A stretch of 24,195 nt of DNA from Akkermansiaceae bacterium UBA1315 (GCA_002307065.1 DBTN01000022.1:1-24195); one strand, 5' to 3'; shown: positions 13,845-22,485, counted from the first letter of the stretch. A program made the numbers and translations. The notes: generated from the sequence alone by a model not told the origin.

Positions 13845-15644
13845 TTATTCGCTCGCGGAATTTCTCAGGGCACGGTCGCTGTAGTAGACCATGTCCATTC
13901 CCACCAGCGTGGCGCGGTAGGGGTAACGTTTGGTGATGCCCTGGAGTTTTGGATCTTTTTCAGCGACCGAAAGTCCGGGCGGATAGGTAGCAAGAAATAC
14001 CCGGCCATTAAACACGAGCGACGCGAAATCGCCGTATTTGTTCGCCATTTCAGCCATGCCGCCATTGCCATGGGAAACCGGTGAAATGAGGATGCCTCCA
14101 ACTGGGGTTTGGGAATCGGCGGCGATGCCTTCGAGTTTTTCAAAACCTGCCTTGGTCGGCGGCAGCCAGATGCTCATGCGGTCGGCATACCACGCGACGG
14201 CCCACGGCTGGTCGGCGAACACGATCTGCTTGGGATCGAGCCATTTTTTCATGCCGAGGTTGAGGGCTGGGGCGTAATATGGCGGCCAATGAGGGACGCC
14301 GCCGCTGTCACGCCGGGCGATACCCATCGTGATTTTTGAAGGCAGGGAGATCACGAGGGGCAGGGCGCAGATGCCGATGACTACGATGTAGTGGGCATTT
14401 CGCAGGAGCGGGACTTCGTTGACGAAATCGAGGCGACTCCAGAGGATTGAGATAAATGCCAATCCGTAAGCCGTCATGATTGGCGCGAAAACCAGATGGA
14501 GTTGGTTGGGATCGAGGCCGATGGACGTGACGCCATAGAATGCCAAGCCGAAAGCCGTGGTCGCCCACATCAGCAAAATCGCCCAACGGAACAAGGCGAT
14601 CGCCTTTCTTTTGAACGGATGAAGAAGGGATAGGAAAAACAGCGGAGCGATGATGATGCCGCCGAGCAAAGGCACGATGTCGGTGGTTTCCAGCAGGGTG
14701 GTGCGGACGATTTTTCCGAACAATCCATCGATTCGAAGCGGTTGGCTTTCGAGATCGTGAACGCGCATGATCGTATCTTCCGTTCCGCTGGCGAGGCCGT
14801 TGTAAAGCGTGAGCGAAGCGGTTCCGAAGGGTGAACCGGTGATCGTGTAATTTCGGATCATCGGTCCGACGGCGGCGATGATGAGCAGGACGATCACGGC
14901 GACTCCGACAAATCCCCGAGGGCGGAAAGCAATCGCGGCGAAAATGATGTAACCCAGCGCGATCCAGACGGTCATCCAGTGGGTCAGGGCCAGGAGAGTG
15001 AAGAACACGCCAGCGATGAGCGCGGGAGTCATCGCAACGCGGCCTTCGGTGGCGGCTTCGACCGCGCGGTAAACGAAGTAGATTGCGCAGGAGAAAAGGA
15101 ACATCATCAGCATCTGCGGCAGTCCGCTTAGGGAATAGTCCCAGAACGTCTGACAGAAAAGCATCAGAATGGCGCTGACGCCGGCGATTTTCGGGTCAAA
15201 GACCCGTGAAATCAGCAGGTAGTTCATGCCGATCGCCATGAGGAAAAACAAGGTGGAGACCGTTGCGATCACCCGGTCGAGCGGGAAGACCATTTCCTTT
15301 TCGCCCATTTGCCACGCGTCCGCATTATCGGCGCCGATGATTTTAAAAACCGCAGCATTGATCAGCGGGTTGAGGGGCGAGTGGTAAGTGTCTTGGAATG
15401 CCTCAAAGGAGACGTTCGATCCTTTGGACTGAGAGGCTTGGTAGTAGGCGACCGGTCGGATAAATTTGGTGGTGAAGCCGTTGCCACGAGCGATTTCGCG
15501 GGAAATCTGAGCTTGGTCCATTGCCTGAGGCGAACTCAAGCCGCTGAAAAGGGCGAACAAATTGCCCAAGGTTAACAAAATCAAGATCAAGAAGAAGACA
15601 CTGCGGCGAATGAGGGTTCCGGTATCTGTTTGGCTGTTGCTCAT
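13845..15644 (-). CDS. multi-pass membrane protein, GT39/ArnT-like putative glycosyltransferase
   Basis: A 599-aa polytopic protein with about 10-12 hydrophobic helices. After TM1 (about 14-36) the first extracytoplasmic loop has MDQAQISREIARGNGF and FIRP, which resembles the acidic catalytic loop of GT-C enzymes such as dolichol- or undecaprenyl-phosphate sugar:protein/lipid transferases (PMT/ArnT group). A soluble C-terminal part of roughly 160 residues follows the last helix. The likely role is transfer of a lipid-linked sugar to an envelope acceptor, but donor and acceptor are unknown. It lies 35 bp after the NtrC-like gene and 1 bp before xseB. The fold assignment rests on the helix pattern and the loop motif only. 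Confidence 0.65.
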   Translation of the reverse strand: MSNSQTDTGTLIRRSVFFLILILLTLGNLFALFSGLSSPQAMDQAQISREIARGNGFTTKFIRPVAYYQASQSKGSNVSFEAFQDTYHSPLNPLINAAVFKIIGADNADAWQMGEKEMVFPLDRVIATVSTLFFLMAIGMNYLLISRVFDPKIAGVSAILMLFCQTFWDYSLSGLPQMLMMFLFSCAIYFVYRAVEAATEGRVAMTPALIAGVFFTLLALTHWMTVWIALGYIIFAAIAFRPRGFVGVAVIVLLIIAAVGPMIRNYTITGSPFGTASLTLYNGLASGTEDTIMRVHDLESQPLRIDGLFGKIVRTTLLETTDIVPLLGGIIIAPLFFLSLLHPFKRKAIALFRWAILLMWATTAFGLAFYGVTSIGLDPNQLHLVFAPIMTAYGLAFISILWSRLDFVNEVPLLRNAHYIVVIGICALPLVISLPSKITMGIARRDSGGVPHWPPYYAPALNLGMKKWLDPKQIVFADQPWAVAWYADRMSIWLPPTKAGFEKLEGIAADSQTPVGGILISPVSHGNGGMAEMANKYGDFASLVFNGRVFLATYPPGLSVAEKDPKLQGITKRYPYRATLVGMDMVYYSDRALRNSASE

Positions 15645-15679
15645 AAATGGAAGTGTTGGGGGTATCCGGGGATGTGGAT

Positions 15680-17047
15680 TTATAGATTCAGTTCCTTCAA
15701 TTTACGTTGGAGGGTTCTGCGGCTTACGCCCAGAAGCTCCGCGGCTCGCGTCCGGTTTCCCGCAGCAGTTGCGAGGGCGCCTCGGATGGCAGTTATTTCG
15801 AGCGAATGCAAGTTGAATTCGGTTTCGCCAGCAAGGGCGATTTTGCCGATTTCGGGCGATGCCGCGGTCGAATTGGCCGAAAAACCGAGGAATTCCGGCA
15901 AATGTCGGGTGTCGATGACGGAATCGTTGCTCATCACCACTCCGTGTTCGATCACCGTGCGGAGTTCTCGAACATTTCCCGGCCAGGGATAGTCGAGAAG
16001 AAGTTGCAGGGCTCGATCCGTGAGCGGTTTTTTGGGCCGGTCGTTTTCTTTCGCGAACTCCTGCAAAAACGCGTTGGCCAATAGCACGATGTCTTCTTTG
16101 CGAGTTCGCAGCGGCGGCATTTCGATTTTTACGACATTCAGCCGGAAAAAAAGATCTTCGCGGAAATGCCCTTGGTCGACCCGTTGTCGCAGGTTTTTGT
16201 TCGTCGCGGCGATGACGCGGACGTCGACTTTGATGGGGGTGTTTGATCCGACTCGCTCCAAGCTTCTTTCGGAAAGGACGCGCAGCAATTTCACCTGAGT
16301 CGCGGGGTCGATCTCGCCGATTTCGTCGAGGAAAAGCGTGCCGCCGTCGGCTTGTTCGAATCGGCCGATGCGGCGCTGCGAGGCACCGGTGAAGGCGCCT
16401 TTTTCGTGGCCGAATAATTCGCTTTCAAGGAGTTGGGGGGAAAGTGCAGCGCAGTTTACGATCACTAGCTTGGAAGCCGGGCGGCCAGAAAGATGGTGAA
16501 TCGTGTGCGCGACGACTTCTTTTCCGGTGCCGGATTCGCCTTCGATCAGGATCGTTGCGCGGGTCGGGGCGACCTGTTGAATGAGATCGGTGACGCGCGT
16601 CATCGCCGCGGATTTTCCGATCAGTCGGTCGAGTTTGTTGGATTGCTGGATCTGTTGAGTGAGCTGGCGATTTTCCGATTCGAGGTTCCGGCTGCGGAGC
16701 GCGCGTTTCAGCAACATTTCCACCTCATCGAGAATCAGAGGCTTGGTGACAAAGTGCCAAGCACCGCGGCGCATGGCTTCCACAGCGGTATCGACGGAGC
16801 CGTAGGCGGTCATCATGATCGCGACTGGCGGCTCGGCGAGAGCTTGGCTGGCTTCGAGCAGTTCCATTCCGGAATCGGCACCCATCCGGAGGTCGGTGAG
16901 TAAAAGTTGAACCGGTTCCGTTTTTAAAATCGCCAGTGCCTCCTGGACTCCGGACGCGGTGTAAACGTCAAAATCCTCCTCCAGCGCGCTGCGTAACCCT
17001 TCGCGGGTCGCACGTTCATCATCGACGATCAAGAGGGTGGGGAGCAT
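15680..17047 (-). CDS. NtrC-family sigma-54-dependent response regulator
   Basis: A 455-aa activator with a receiver (D9, D10, phospho-acceptor D52 in LTDLRMG, K102 in TKPL), an AAA+ domain with Walker A GESGTGKE (170-177), a canonical GAFTGA loop (217-222), Walker B GGTLFLDE (235-242), FREDLFFRLNV, PWPGNVREL, and a Fis-type helix-turn-helix (about 425-453, TRAAELLGVSRRTLQRKL). It is preceded by its soluble kinase gene with a 6-bp gap, so the two form a cognate pair. It would activate sigma-54 promoters after phosphorylation. No sigma-54 site was found beside it, so its targets are probably elsewhere or unrecognised. It differs clearly from the AlgB-like paralogue at 9671-11047. Confidence 0.93.
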   Translation of the reverse strand: MLPTLLIVDDERATREGLRSALEEDFDVYTASGVQEALAILKTEPVQLLLTDLRMGADSGMELLEASQALAEPPVAIMMTAYGSVDTAVEAMRRGAWHFVTKPLILDEVEMLLKRALRSRNLESENRQLTQQIQQSNKLDRLIGKSAAMTRVTDLIQQVAPTRATILIEGESGTGKEVVAHTIHHLSGRPASKLVIVNCAALSPQLLESELFGHEKGAFTGASQRRIGRFEQADGGTLFLDEIGEIDPATQVKLLRVLSERSLERVGSNTPIKVDVRVIAATNKNLRQRVDQGHFREDLFFRLNVVKIEMPPLRTRKEDIVLLANAFLQEFAKENDRPKKPLTDRALQLLLDYPWPGNVRELRTVIEHGVVMSNDSVIDTRHLPEFLGFSANSTAASPEIGKIALAGETEFNLHSLEITAIRGALATAAGNRTRAAELLGVSRRTLQRKLKELNL

Positions 17048-17053
17048 TCGATT

Positions 17054-18226
17054 TTAGAGGTCGATGACCGGTTTGGGCGGGCCGAGCAGGCGGACGGAGC
17101 GTTCCGTCCGTGGCAGGTGGAGCAGGATGCGGGTGCCGTGGTTCTCCTTGCTTTCGATTTCGATTTCGCCGCCGTGTTCGCGGATGATCCGGCGGACGAT
17201 CAGCAGTCCGAGTCCGGAGCCGGAGGATTTGGTCGTGCGGTAGGGCTCGAACAGCGCTCCCATGTGTTCGGGGGAAATGCCGCTGCCGTTGTCTTCGATC
17301 GAGATTCGATATTCGTAATCGGTAAAACCGGTGCGGATGGTGATGCGTCCGTTTTTGGCGGGGAGCGCTTGGTAGGAATTCCGGATCAGGTTGTAAAAAA
17401 TCTGCTGAAATTGTCCCCGGTCCACTTCGACGGGCGGCAGGGATTCGGCGAGATCTAACTCAACTTCGATGTCCCGTGAAGAAAGTTCCGTTTCTAACAG
17501 ACGCAGTGTTTCATGAAGGAGCGCATTCAGGTCCTGGCGTTCGCGGTGCGGCGTGGTCGGGCGGACGGCGTGGAGAAATTGTTTCAGGATCGCGTCGAGC
17601 CGTTGGATTTCCTCGCGTGCGGTGGCGAGGTTTTCCTCCAGCGGTGCGCGGTCGCCGGGCGAGAACTTGCGGAGTTTTCGTCCGAGAAGTTGCAGATGGA
17701 TGTCGAGCGAATTTAAGGGGTTGCCGATTTCGTGGGCGACTCCGGCGGCGAGCAGGGTGAGGGCGTTGAGGCGTTCGGATTCCAAGGTTTCCTCGGCCTC
17801 CGCGCGGGTCCGGGTGAGATCGCGGACGAGCATCACGTAGCCCATGGGTGGGCCGTTTTCAGTGGAATCAGCGATCGGGGAAAGGTAGAAATTGAGATAC
17901 CGGTTCTCGGGGTAGAACACCTCAAGGTCACGGCTGATGGTGTGGCCGGGTTTGTCCAAAACGGACCAATCGAGCCCGCGGATCTGGCTGGAAATTTTTT
18001 CACCGGTCGCGCGGTCGGCATTGAGTCCGAAAAATTGGCAGGCGGCGCGGTTGATAAAATCGATCGAACCTTCGGGATCGAGAATGATGACGCCTTCACG
18101 AAGCGTTTCGAAAACGTTTTTCAGGAAGCCCTTTTCTCGAATCAGCCGGGTGACGATCTGCTGAACTTCCCCCGGTTCGACGCGGTCGAGTCGGGAGACG
18201 AGTTTTTCGAGAAAGCCGGATTTCAA
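17054..18226 (-). CDS. soluble NtrB-like sensor histidine kinase (PAS-HisKA-HATPase)
   Basis: A cytoplasmic kinase with no TM segments. It has an N-terminal helical SGFLEKLVSRLDRVEP segment, a PAS domain (FETLREGVIILDPEGS), the phospho-acceptor His in AAGVAHEIGNPLNSL, an N box (IFYNLIRNSYQA), a G1 box (EDNGSGIS) and a G2 box (SGSGLGLLIVRRI). It pairs with the NtrC-like gene 6 bp downstream. The start is uncertain. I prefer TTG at 18226, which begins the conserved-looking KSGFLEKL segment and gives 390 aa. In-frame ATGs exist at 18325 and 18298, but the first lies inside a palindromic repeat (18305-18325) and the extra residues look non-coding. No ribosome site is evident at any candidate. The signal may be metabolic, sensed by PAS. 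Confidence 0.85.
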   Translation of the reverse strand: MKSGFLEKLVSRLDRVEPGEVQQIVTRLIREKGFLKNVFETLREGVIILDPEGSIDFINRAACQFFGLNADRATGEKISSQIRGLDWSVLDKPGHTISRDLEVFYPENRYLNFYLSPIADSTENGPPMGYVMLVRDLTRTRAEAEETLESERLNALTLLAAGVAHEIGNPLNSLDIHLQLLGRKLRKFSPGDRAPLEENLATAREEIQRLDAILKQFLHAVRPTTPHRERQDLNALLHETLRLLETELSSRDIEVELDLAESLPPVEVDRGQFQQIFYNLIRNSYQALPAKNGRITIRTGFTDYEYRISIEDNGSGISPEHMGALFEPYRTTKSSGSGLGLLIVRRIIREHGGEIEIESKENHGTRILLHLPRTERSVRLLGPPKPVIDL

Positions 18227-18304
18227 GGGAAAGGGATGCGGTGTTCGTTTCGGGCGCGACAGATTGGCACAGCGCGAAACGAAAGGCAACCCCGGCATCA
18301 AGGA

Positions 18305-18325
18305 GTGTTGGCGTCTCGCCAACAC
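18305..18325. repeat. REP-like palindrome between rhodanese and kinase genes
   Basis: A perfect 9-bp inverted repeat, GTGTTGGCG-TCT-CGCCAACAC, lies within the operon. Arms AGGA and TCCT are also found further out (18301-18304 and 18332-18335). A strong stem with a 3-nt loop and no T-tract fits a REP-type dispersed element or an mRNA-stabilising processing hairpin. It provides an ATG on the minus strand (18325) that can mislead start calling for the kinase gene. Confidence 0.6.
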
Positions 18326-18334
18326 GTCTCGTCC

Positions 18335-18703
18335 TTAATATCTTCGAACGTTCGGATCGATCACCCGCGACCATGCATCGATCCCGCCTTTCATCGAAAA
18401 AGCATTCGTGAAACCGGTTTGGCGGAGGAAATGGGCGGCTCGCAGCGACCGCATCCCGTGATGGCAGTAAACGACGATTCCGCGCTCCGGTGAACCGGTT
18501 AGCGCCGGGATTTCCTCTGGAAAAGTGCCAAGCGGAAACCATTCGTTGCCGGTGATCTGGCAGACCGCGAGCTCTTCCTCTTCACGGCAATCGATGAGTC
18601 GAGGCCGCTGATTTTCCGGTAGGCCGATCCAAGCGGCCACCGATTCCGGCGTCACTTCGTCGGTGAAACCGGGGTCGGGCAAATGAGGAGATGCGAGGCT
18701 CAT
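18335..18703 (-). CDS. rhodanese-like domain protein
   Basis: A single-domain rhodanese of 122 aa, a sulfurtransferase or sulfur carrier using an active-site cysteine persulfide. The catalytic loop is YCHHGMRS (Cys near residue 79), preceded by the LIDCREEEE CH2A-like motif and followed by GGIDAWS. There is no signal peptide, so it is cytoplasmic. The catalytic cysteine is present, so activity is likely; the physiological sulfur acceptor is unknown. The start overlaps the upstream L,D-transpeptidase stop as ATGA, so translation is coupled even though the functions appear unrelated. Confidence 0.9.
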   Translation of the reverse strand: MSLASPHLPDPGFTDEVTPESVAAWIGLPENQRPRLIDCREEEELAVCQITGNEWFPLGTFPEEIPALTGSPERGIVVYCHHGMRSLRAAHFLRQTGFTNAFSMKGGIDAWSRVIDPNVRRY

Positions 18704-19326
18704 TCCACGATCACCGGTGTGCCGACGGAAACGTTTTCGAAGAATTTTTCCGACATGTGGTGAGGCATGCGGACGCAGCCGTGGGAGGCCGCGTAGCCGG
18801 GCAGATACCCGGTGTGCATGCCGACCGCTCCGTTGAAGCGCATGAAGTTCGGCATCGGCGCTTTCACAAACACCGCACCCGGTGGGACTTTTTTCAGACG
18901 GATATCGACGTCGTCATCGATCGTTCTTCCCGAACTGTCTTTAAATACTCCGTAAAGCGATGACCCGTGGTTTTTGATCTTTTCGGTGATTTTGTAGCGA
19001 CCGGGAGGTGTGCCGTGATCTTCGTCTCCGCTGGAAATGCGGGAGACGCCAACTAGGACGCCACCTTTATAGAAAAACGCCTTCTGTTGATTGCGAACGA
19101 TTTTTATCAGTGGCGCGCCGACCACGCCATCGCCGTCCCAATACGAGATATCATCCGGGATGGCTGGGGGCTTGTGATAAGGTCCGCCGGACGTTTGCTG
19201 CTGAATCGGGCCGCCGATTCCAGAAAGGTAATCCGAGCCGGGAGTCGAGGTGCCGCAGGAAGAAAGCGCGAGACATGCTACCGAGGCGATTGCGGAAAGG
19301 GAGGAAAATTGCGTCACAGCCGTCAT
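18700..19326 (-). CDS. L,D-transpeptidase (YkuD) lipoprotein
   Basis: A 208-aa envelope enzyme. The N-terminus is a lipoprotein signal with lipobox LSSC (Cys24). A YkuD catalytic domain follows (about 75-207) and ends with the motif MHTGYLPGYAASHGCVRMP, which holds the catalytic His and Cys (SHGCVR). Enzymes of this family form 3-3 peptidoglycan cross-links or anchor proteins to peptidoglycan. Domain spacing is intact, so it should be active; cross-linking versus anchoring cannot be decided. It is the first gene of the minus-strand block that continues with rhodanese, the NtrB/NtrC-like pair and dxs. Confidence 0.92.
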   Translation of the reverse strand: MTAVTQFSSLSAIASVACLALSSCGTSTPGSDYLSGIGGPIQQQTSGGPYHKPPAIPDDISYWDGDGVVGAPLIKIVRNQQKAFFYKGGVLVGVSRISSGDEDHGTPPGRYKITEKIKNHGSSLYGVFKDSSGRTIDDDVDIRLKKVPPGAVFVKAPMPNFMRFNGAVGMHTGYLPGYAASHGCVRMPHHMSEKFFENVSVGTPVIVE

Positions 19327-19425
19327 GGGCGGAAAGGGTGTACCCAGATGGCTCGCAGGTCAAGTGAACACGCGACGCGGGAGTTGCTTGAGCGGGCGAA
19401 CCTGATAAATGTCTCGGCAGAAGCT

Positions 19426-19704
19426 ATGCCAAACTACGATTACGAGTGCCAAACCTGCGGAAAGCGTTTTGAGATTTTTCAAAGCATGAACGATGCGAAA
19501 TTGGTCGATTGTCCGGAACCGGAATGCGACGGAAAAGTCCGGCGGTTGCTTGGAACCGGCGGCGGAATCATCTTTAAAGGTTCGGGATTTTATCAGACGG
19601 ACTATCGCTCGTCGTCCTACCAAGCCGGTGCCAAAGCCGACGGCGGAAACAGCGGGTCCGCTCCGGCACCGGCTCCATCGTCCGCCCCGAAATCTGCGGA
19701 ATGA
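19426..19704 (+). CDS. FmdB-type zinc ribbon protein
   Basis: A 92-aa protein starting MPNYDYECQTCGKRFE, the classic opening of the FmdB/CxxC_CxxC_SSSS regulatory zinc ribbon family. Cys8 and Cys11 form the first knuckle. The second is C29-PEPE-C34, with four residues between the cysteines instead of the usual two. GGIIFKGSGFYQTDY follows, also typical, and then a low-complexity tail rich in Ala, Pro, Ser and Gly. The family is small, cytoplasmic and of unclear function. The ATG at 19426 is preferred because the family begins exactly there; an upstream frame extension has no domain. It is divergent from the L,D-transpeptidase gene. Confidence 0.88.
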   Translation: MPNYDYECQTCGKRFEIFQSMNDAKLVDCPEPECDGKVRRLLGTGGGIIFKGSGFYQTDYRSSSYQAGAKADGGNSGSAPAPAPSSAPKSAE

Positions 19705-19758
19705 TTTTCGGCGAACGGATTCTTTGCAACCGGTCATTTCCGTCGTAAAACTTCCGAT

Positions 19759-20451
19759 ATGGCTGATTCAGAAAACCCAAGACGCCGCCGTGGCTGTTTG
19801 TCGCGGATCGGCACGTTGATTCTTTTTGTTTCGGCCGTCGCGCTGGGAATGGCGCTGTACCGGATGTGGCAGCCGCAGGATTTGTCGGATATTGGCGGCT
19901 ACGGAATGACGGCTCCGGTGGCGGAGCGGAACATGAAAGAGGTTCTGAAAAATTCGATCGATCGGGGTTATCCGCTGACGCTTACCGAAGCCGAACTGAA
20001 TGAATGGCTTGGCCGCTCATTGGAATTGAAACAAGGCGGGGTGTTGGCGGAAAAGGTCGATCTTAAGCGCGTTTGGATCCGGTTGGAAAAAGGCGTGGCG
20101 GAGGTGATCATGGAGCGGGAGGTTTTCGGAAAGCCGATGACGGTTTCGATGTTTCTTCAGGTGGAAAAATCTCAGGACGAGCGGTCTTTGAATACGATGC
20201 TGCATCTTCATGGCGGTCCGTTTCACCCGGATGTTCCGTCGGTTAATCGCGGCGGGCGTTTTGGAAGACTCGAAGTTCCTCAAGGGTTTTTGGTGCTCGT
20301 GATGCCGTCTTTCCAAAAGCTGGCGAAACTTTTCCCGGAGGAAATCCGCATGGGTATCGAAGAAATGTCGCAAATCACGATCGAGGACGGGCGGCTGATT
20401 CTTGATCCGAAGGCGGAAATGAATTCGGCACTGCCGCCGCCTACTTTTTGA
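19759..20451 (+). CDS. uncharacterised single-pass membrane protein
   Basis: I do not recognise this 230-aa protein. It has a short basic cytoplasmic N-terminus (RRRRG), one TM helix (about 14-35) and a mainly beta and helix-mixed extracytoplasmic domain. That domain includes PLTLTEAELNEWLGRSLEL, a phrase seen in membrane-associated proteins of the SRPBCC/DUF-like kind, but no catalytic motif. The stop is 4 bp before the next gene, so the two are very likely cotranscribed and may act together in the periplasm. Start ATG at 19759, no clear ribosome site. Confidence 0.8.
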   Translation: MADSENPRRRRGCLSRIGTLILFVSAVALGMALYRMWQPQDLSDIGGYGMTAPVAERNMKEVLKNSIDRGYPLTLTEAELNEWLGRSLELKQGGVLAEKVDLKRVWIRLEKGVAEVIMEREVFGKPMTVSMFLQVEKSQDERSLNTMLHLHGGPFHPDVPSVNRGGRFGRLEVPQGFLVLVMPSFQKLAKLFPEEIRMGIEEMSQITIEDGRLILDPKAEMNSALPPPTF

Positions 20452-20455
20452 ACTC

Positions 20456-21850
20456 ATGAAATGGTTCGCATTTCTTTGGCCGTTTTTCACCGCGTGGGCG
20501 GTGGCCGAGGAGGCTCCGCGTGCAACGCCGGTGCCGACGCCGGATGTCGGGGTGCCGGTTGAGGCTCCAGACGCTGGGGTTGTCGGTGCCGATCGGTCGA
20601 TGAGCCGGAGTTTGCAATTTTCCGTCCGCGGCAGCGATGGCCTGATCCGCGGGTCGGTCGCGATGTTGGCTGACGAAACCAAAGACGAATTGCTCCGGTT
20701 GACCGAGGAAAAGGACGAGTGGAAAGTGCCGATTGGGATCGTTTTGTATGGGAAATCCGGTGACCCGATGCCGCCGCGCTCGGTGGAGATGCAGCTCTTT
20801 TTTAATGAAAGCTCTTATGATTTGCGGGTGAATGTTCACTTGAGTCGCGGCATTGAGCAGGATCGATTTCAGCGGGCGATTACGGCGGCGTTGATTTACG
20901 AAAGGGCCTTGCGCACGCGGCCGCCGGGCGAGTCTGAGACGCCTTTGATCGTCCCTCCGTGGTTGGTCGAAGGTTTGCGCGAAGCGACGGCGTGGCGACT
21001 GAAAACAAGCGATCGCAAACTTTACGAAGCGCTCTTCAAACATGGCGGTTTGTATAAATTGGAGGATTTGTTCGCGGTCGATGACCGGGCTCATGAAAAG
21101 ATGGATGCGGCGATGCGGGCGGCATTCCGTGTTTCCTCGGGCGCGTTGGTGATGGCGTTGCTGGAGCAGCCGCAGGGCAAGGAGGGATTTCGTACCTTCT
21201 TGAACGAGATCGCCGTCTATGATGGGGAGATGCCGGTTTTGCTTCGCAGAAATTTCCCAGAGCTCAATCTTTCGGAGACGAGCATGGCAAAGTGGTGGGC
21301 GCTGCAGTTGGCGAATAAAGGAACCGCCCCGCTGACGGATATTTTATCGGTTTCGGAAACGGAAGCGGCGTTAAACGATCTGCTCAAAATCCAAATCCGG
21401 GCGGAAGATGGAACGCCGGAAAATCGACCGGTTGCGGAGTGGGAGAAGCTCCATGAGATGAAGCCTCCGGAAAAAGTGGAAGCGGTCCGGCAGGCGCAGG
21501 ATGAACTGGTGCGGCTAAGTTACCGTTGTTTTCCCTCTTATCGCCCGCTGCTTGCCGAGTATCAGGCGGTCCTCGCTTCCATGACCCAGGGGAAAACGGA
21601 AAAGGTCGCGGGGCAACTTCAGTCGCTCGAAGAATCCCGGAATCTCATGCGTGAAAAGGCGGCCCGTGCTCGCGATTTCATGGATTGGTTCGAAATCACT
21701 CGGGCCCGCGAAACGAGCGGAACGTTCGATGACTTTTTGCAGTTTAAAGAGGCGACGAAATCGCGGGTAATCCAGCGGGACGATGATATCTCGCGCTATC
21801 TCGACCGGATGGATCAAATTTTTTCACGAGGTGAAACGACGCCGAATTGA
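20456..21850 (+). CDS. secreted protein resembling a catalytically inactive peptidase-MA-like fold
   Basis: A 464-aa protein with a signal peptide (MKWFAFLWPFFTAWAVAEE, cleavage about 17-18) and a Pro/Val/Asp-rich linker (21-47). Residues 167-177 read PPWLVEGLREA, resembling the P-x-W-L-x-E-G motif that follows the HExxH zinc site of peptidase-MA-like enzymes. The preceding segment where HExxH is expected reads ALIYERAL and lacks both histidines. Either it is a pseudo-enzyme, or the resemblance is superficial. The C-terminal third is helical and charged (coiled-coil-like, about 370-430). It follows the one-TM protein gene by 4 bp, so a periplasmic complex is possible. Confidence 0.78.
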   Translation: MKWFAFLWPFFTAWAVAEEAPRATPVPTPDVGVPVEAPDAGVVGADRSMSRSLQFSVRGSDGLIRGSVAMLADETKDELLRLTEEKDEWKVPIGIVLYGKSGDPMPPRSVEMQLFFNESSYDLRVNVHLSRGIEQDRFQRAITAALIYERALRTRPPGESETPLIVPPWLVEGLREATAWRLKTSDRKLYEALFKHGGLYKLEDLFAVDDRAHEKMDAAMRAAFRVSSGALVMALLEQPQGKEGFRTFLNEIAVYDGEMPVLLRRNFPELNLSETSMAKWWALQLANKGTAPLTDILSVSETEAALNDLLKIQIRAEDGTPENRPVAEWEKLHEMKPPEKVEAVRQAQDELVRLSYRCFPSYRPLLAEYQAVLASMTQGKTEKVAGQLQSLEESRNLMREKAARARDFMDWFEITRARETSGTFDDFLQFKEATKSRVIQRDDDISRYLDRMDQIFSRGETTPN

Positions 21851-21876
21851 ATGATGAGTCCTCCATAATTTAAGAT

Positions 21877-22485
21877 ATGTCATTGATCGATCAATTGGGC
21901 GTGGCGCTGGGTTTGGCAACCTTGGCGGGGGTGAATCTTTATCTCACGGTGCTAATCGCTGGGATGGCAATCCGGTATCAATGGATCGAACTTTCAGGTG
22001 TGTATGAGCATCTCGCGGTTTTGCAGGATCCGTGGATCTTGGGCGTCGCGGGGACGATGTTTGCCATCGAATTTTTCGCCGATAAAATCCCGTGGATCGA
22101 TTCGCTCTGGGATACGGTGCATACGATCATCCGGCCCGCAGGAGCGATTCTGTTGGCGCTTGCCGCGCTGGGTCAGATGAATCCGGCGATGTTGACGGTT
22201 GGCGCGCTTTTGGCGGGCACCGCTTCGTTGGCGACCCACGGTACGAAATCGGGAATCCGCGCGCTGCTGAATCTGTCGCCGGAACCGGTTTCGAATTCGG
22301 TGGCCAGCGTGACGGAGGACGGATTGGTTTTGGGCGGTTTGGGTCTGATCGGAATGTTTCCCGCCGTGGCGCTTGGAATTTTCGTGGTGGTCGCGATTTT
22401 GTGTGGCTGGTTCACGATCGCGCTGTGGCGGAAAATTTTTCGTCTGCGGAAGAAAAAAGACCCGGAGCTGACGGTGACCGGTTGA
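21877..22485 (+). CDS. DUF4126 family membrane protein
   Basis: A 202-aa polytopic inner-membrane protein with about five hydrophobic segments. It begins LGVALGLATLAGVNLYLTV and contains EFFADKIPWIDSLWDTVHT and RPAGAILLALAA, followed by GTKSGIRALLNLSPEPVSN. These are the hallmark phrases of DUF4126, a family of unknown function. A basic C-terminus (FRLRKKKD) would lie in the cytoplasm. It starts 26 bp after the preceding gene, in the same direction. The TGACCGGT tandem array begins at its last codons. Confidence 0.85.
   Translation: MSLIDQLGVALGLATLAGVNLYLTVLIAGMAIRYQWIELSGVYEHLAVLQDPWILGVAGTMFAIEFFADKIPWIDSLWDTVHTIIRPAGAILLALAALGQMNPAMLTVGALLAGTASLATHGTKSGIRALLNLSPEPVSNSVASVTEDGLVLGGLGLIGMFPAVALGIFVVVAILCGWFTIALWRKIFRLRKKKDPELTVTG

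Noticed and set aside
19327..19425. Sigma-54 or clear sigma-70 promoters between the L,D-transpeptidase and FmdB-type genes
   Set aside because: No GG-N10-GC pair on either strand, and the TTGACC or TTGCTT -35-like words lack well-spaced -10 partners.
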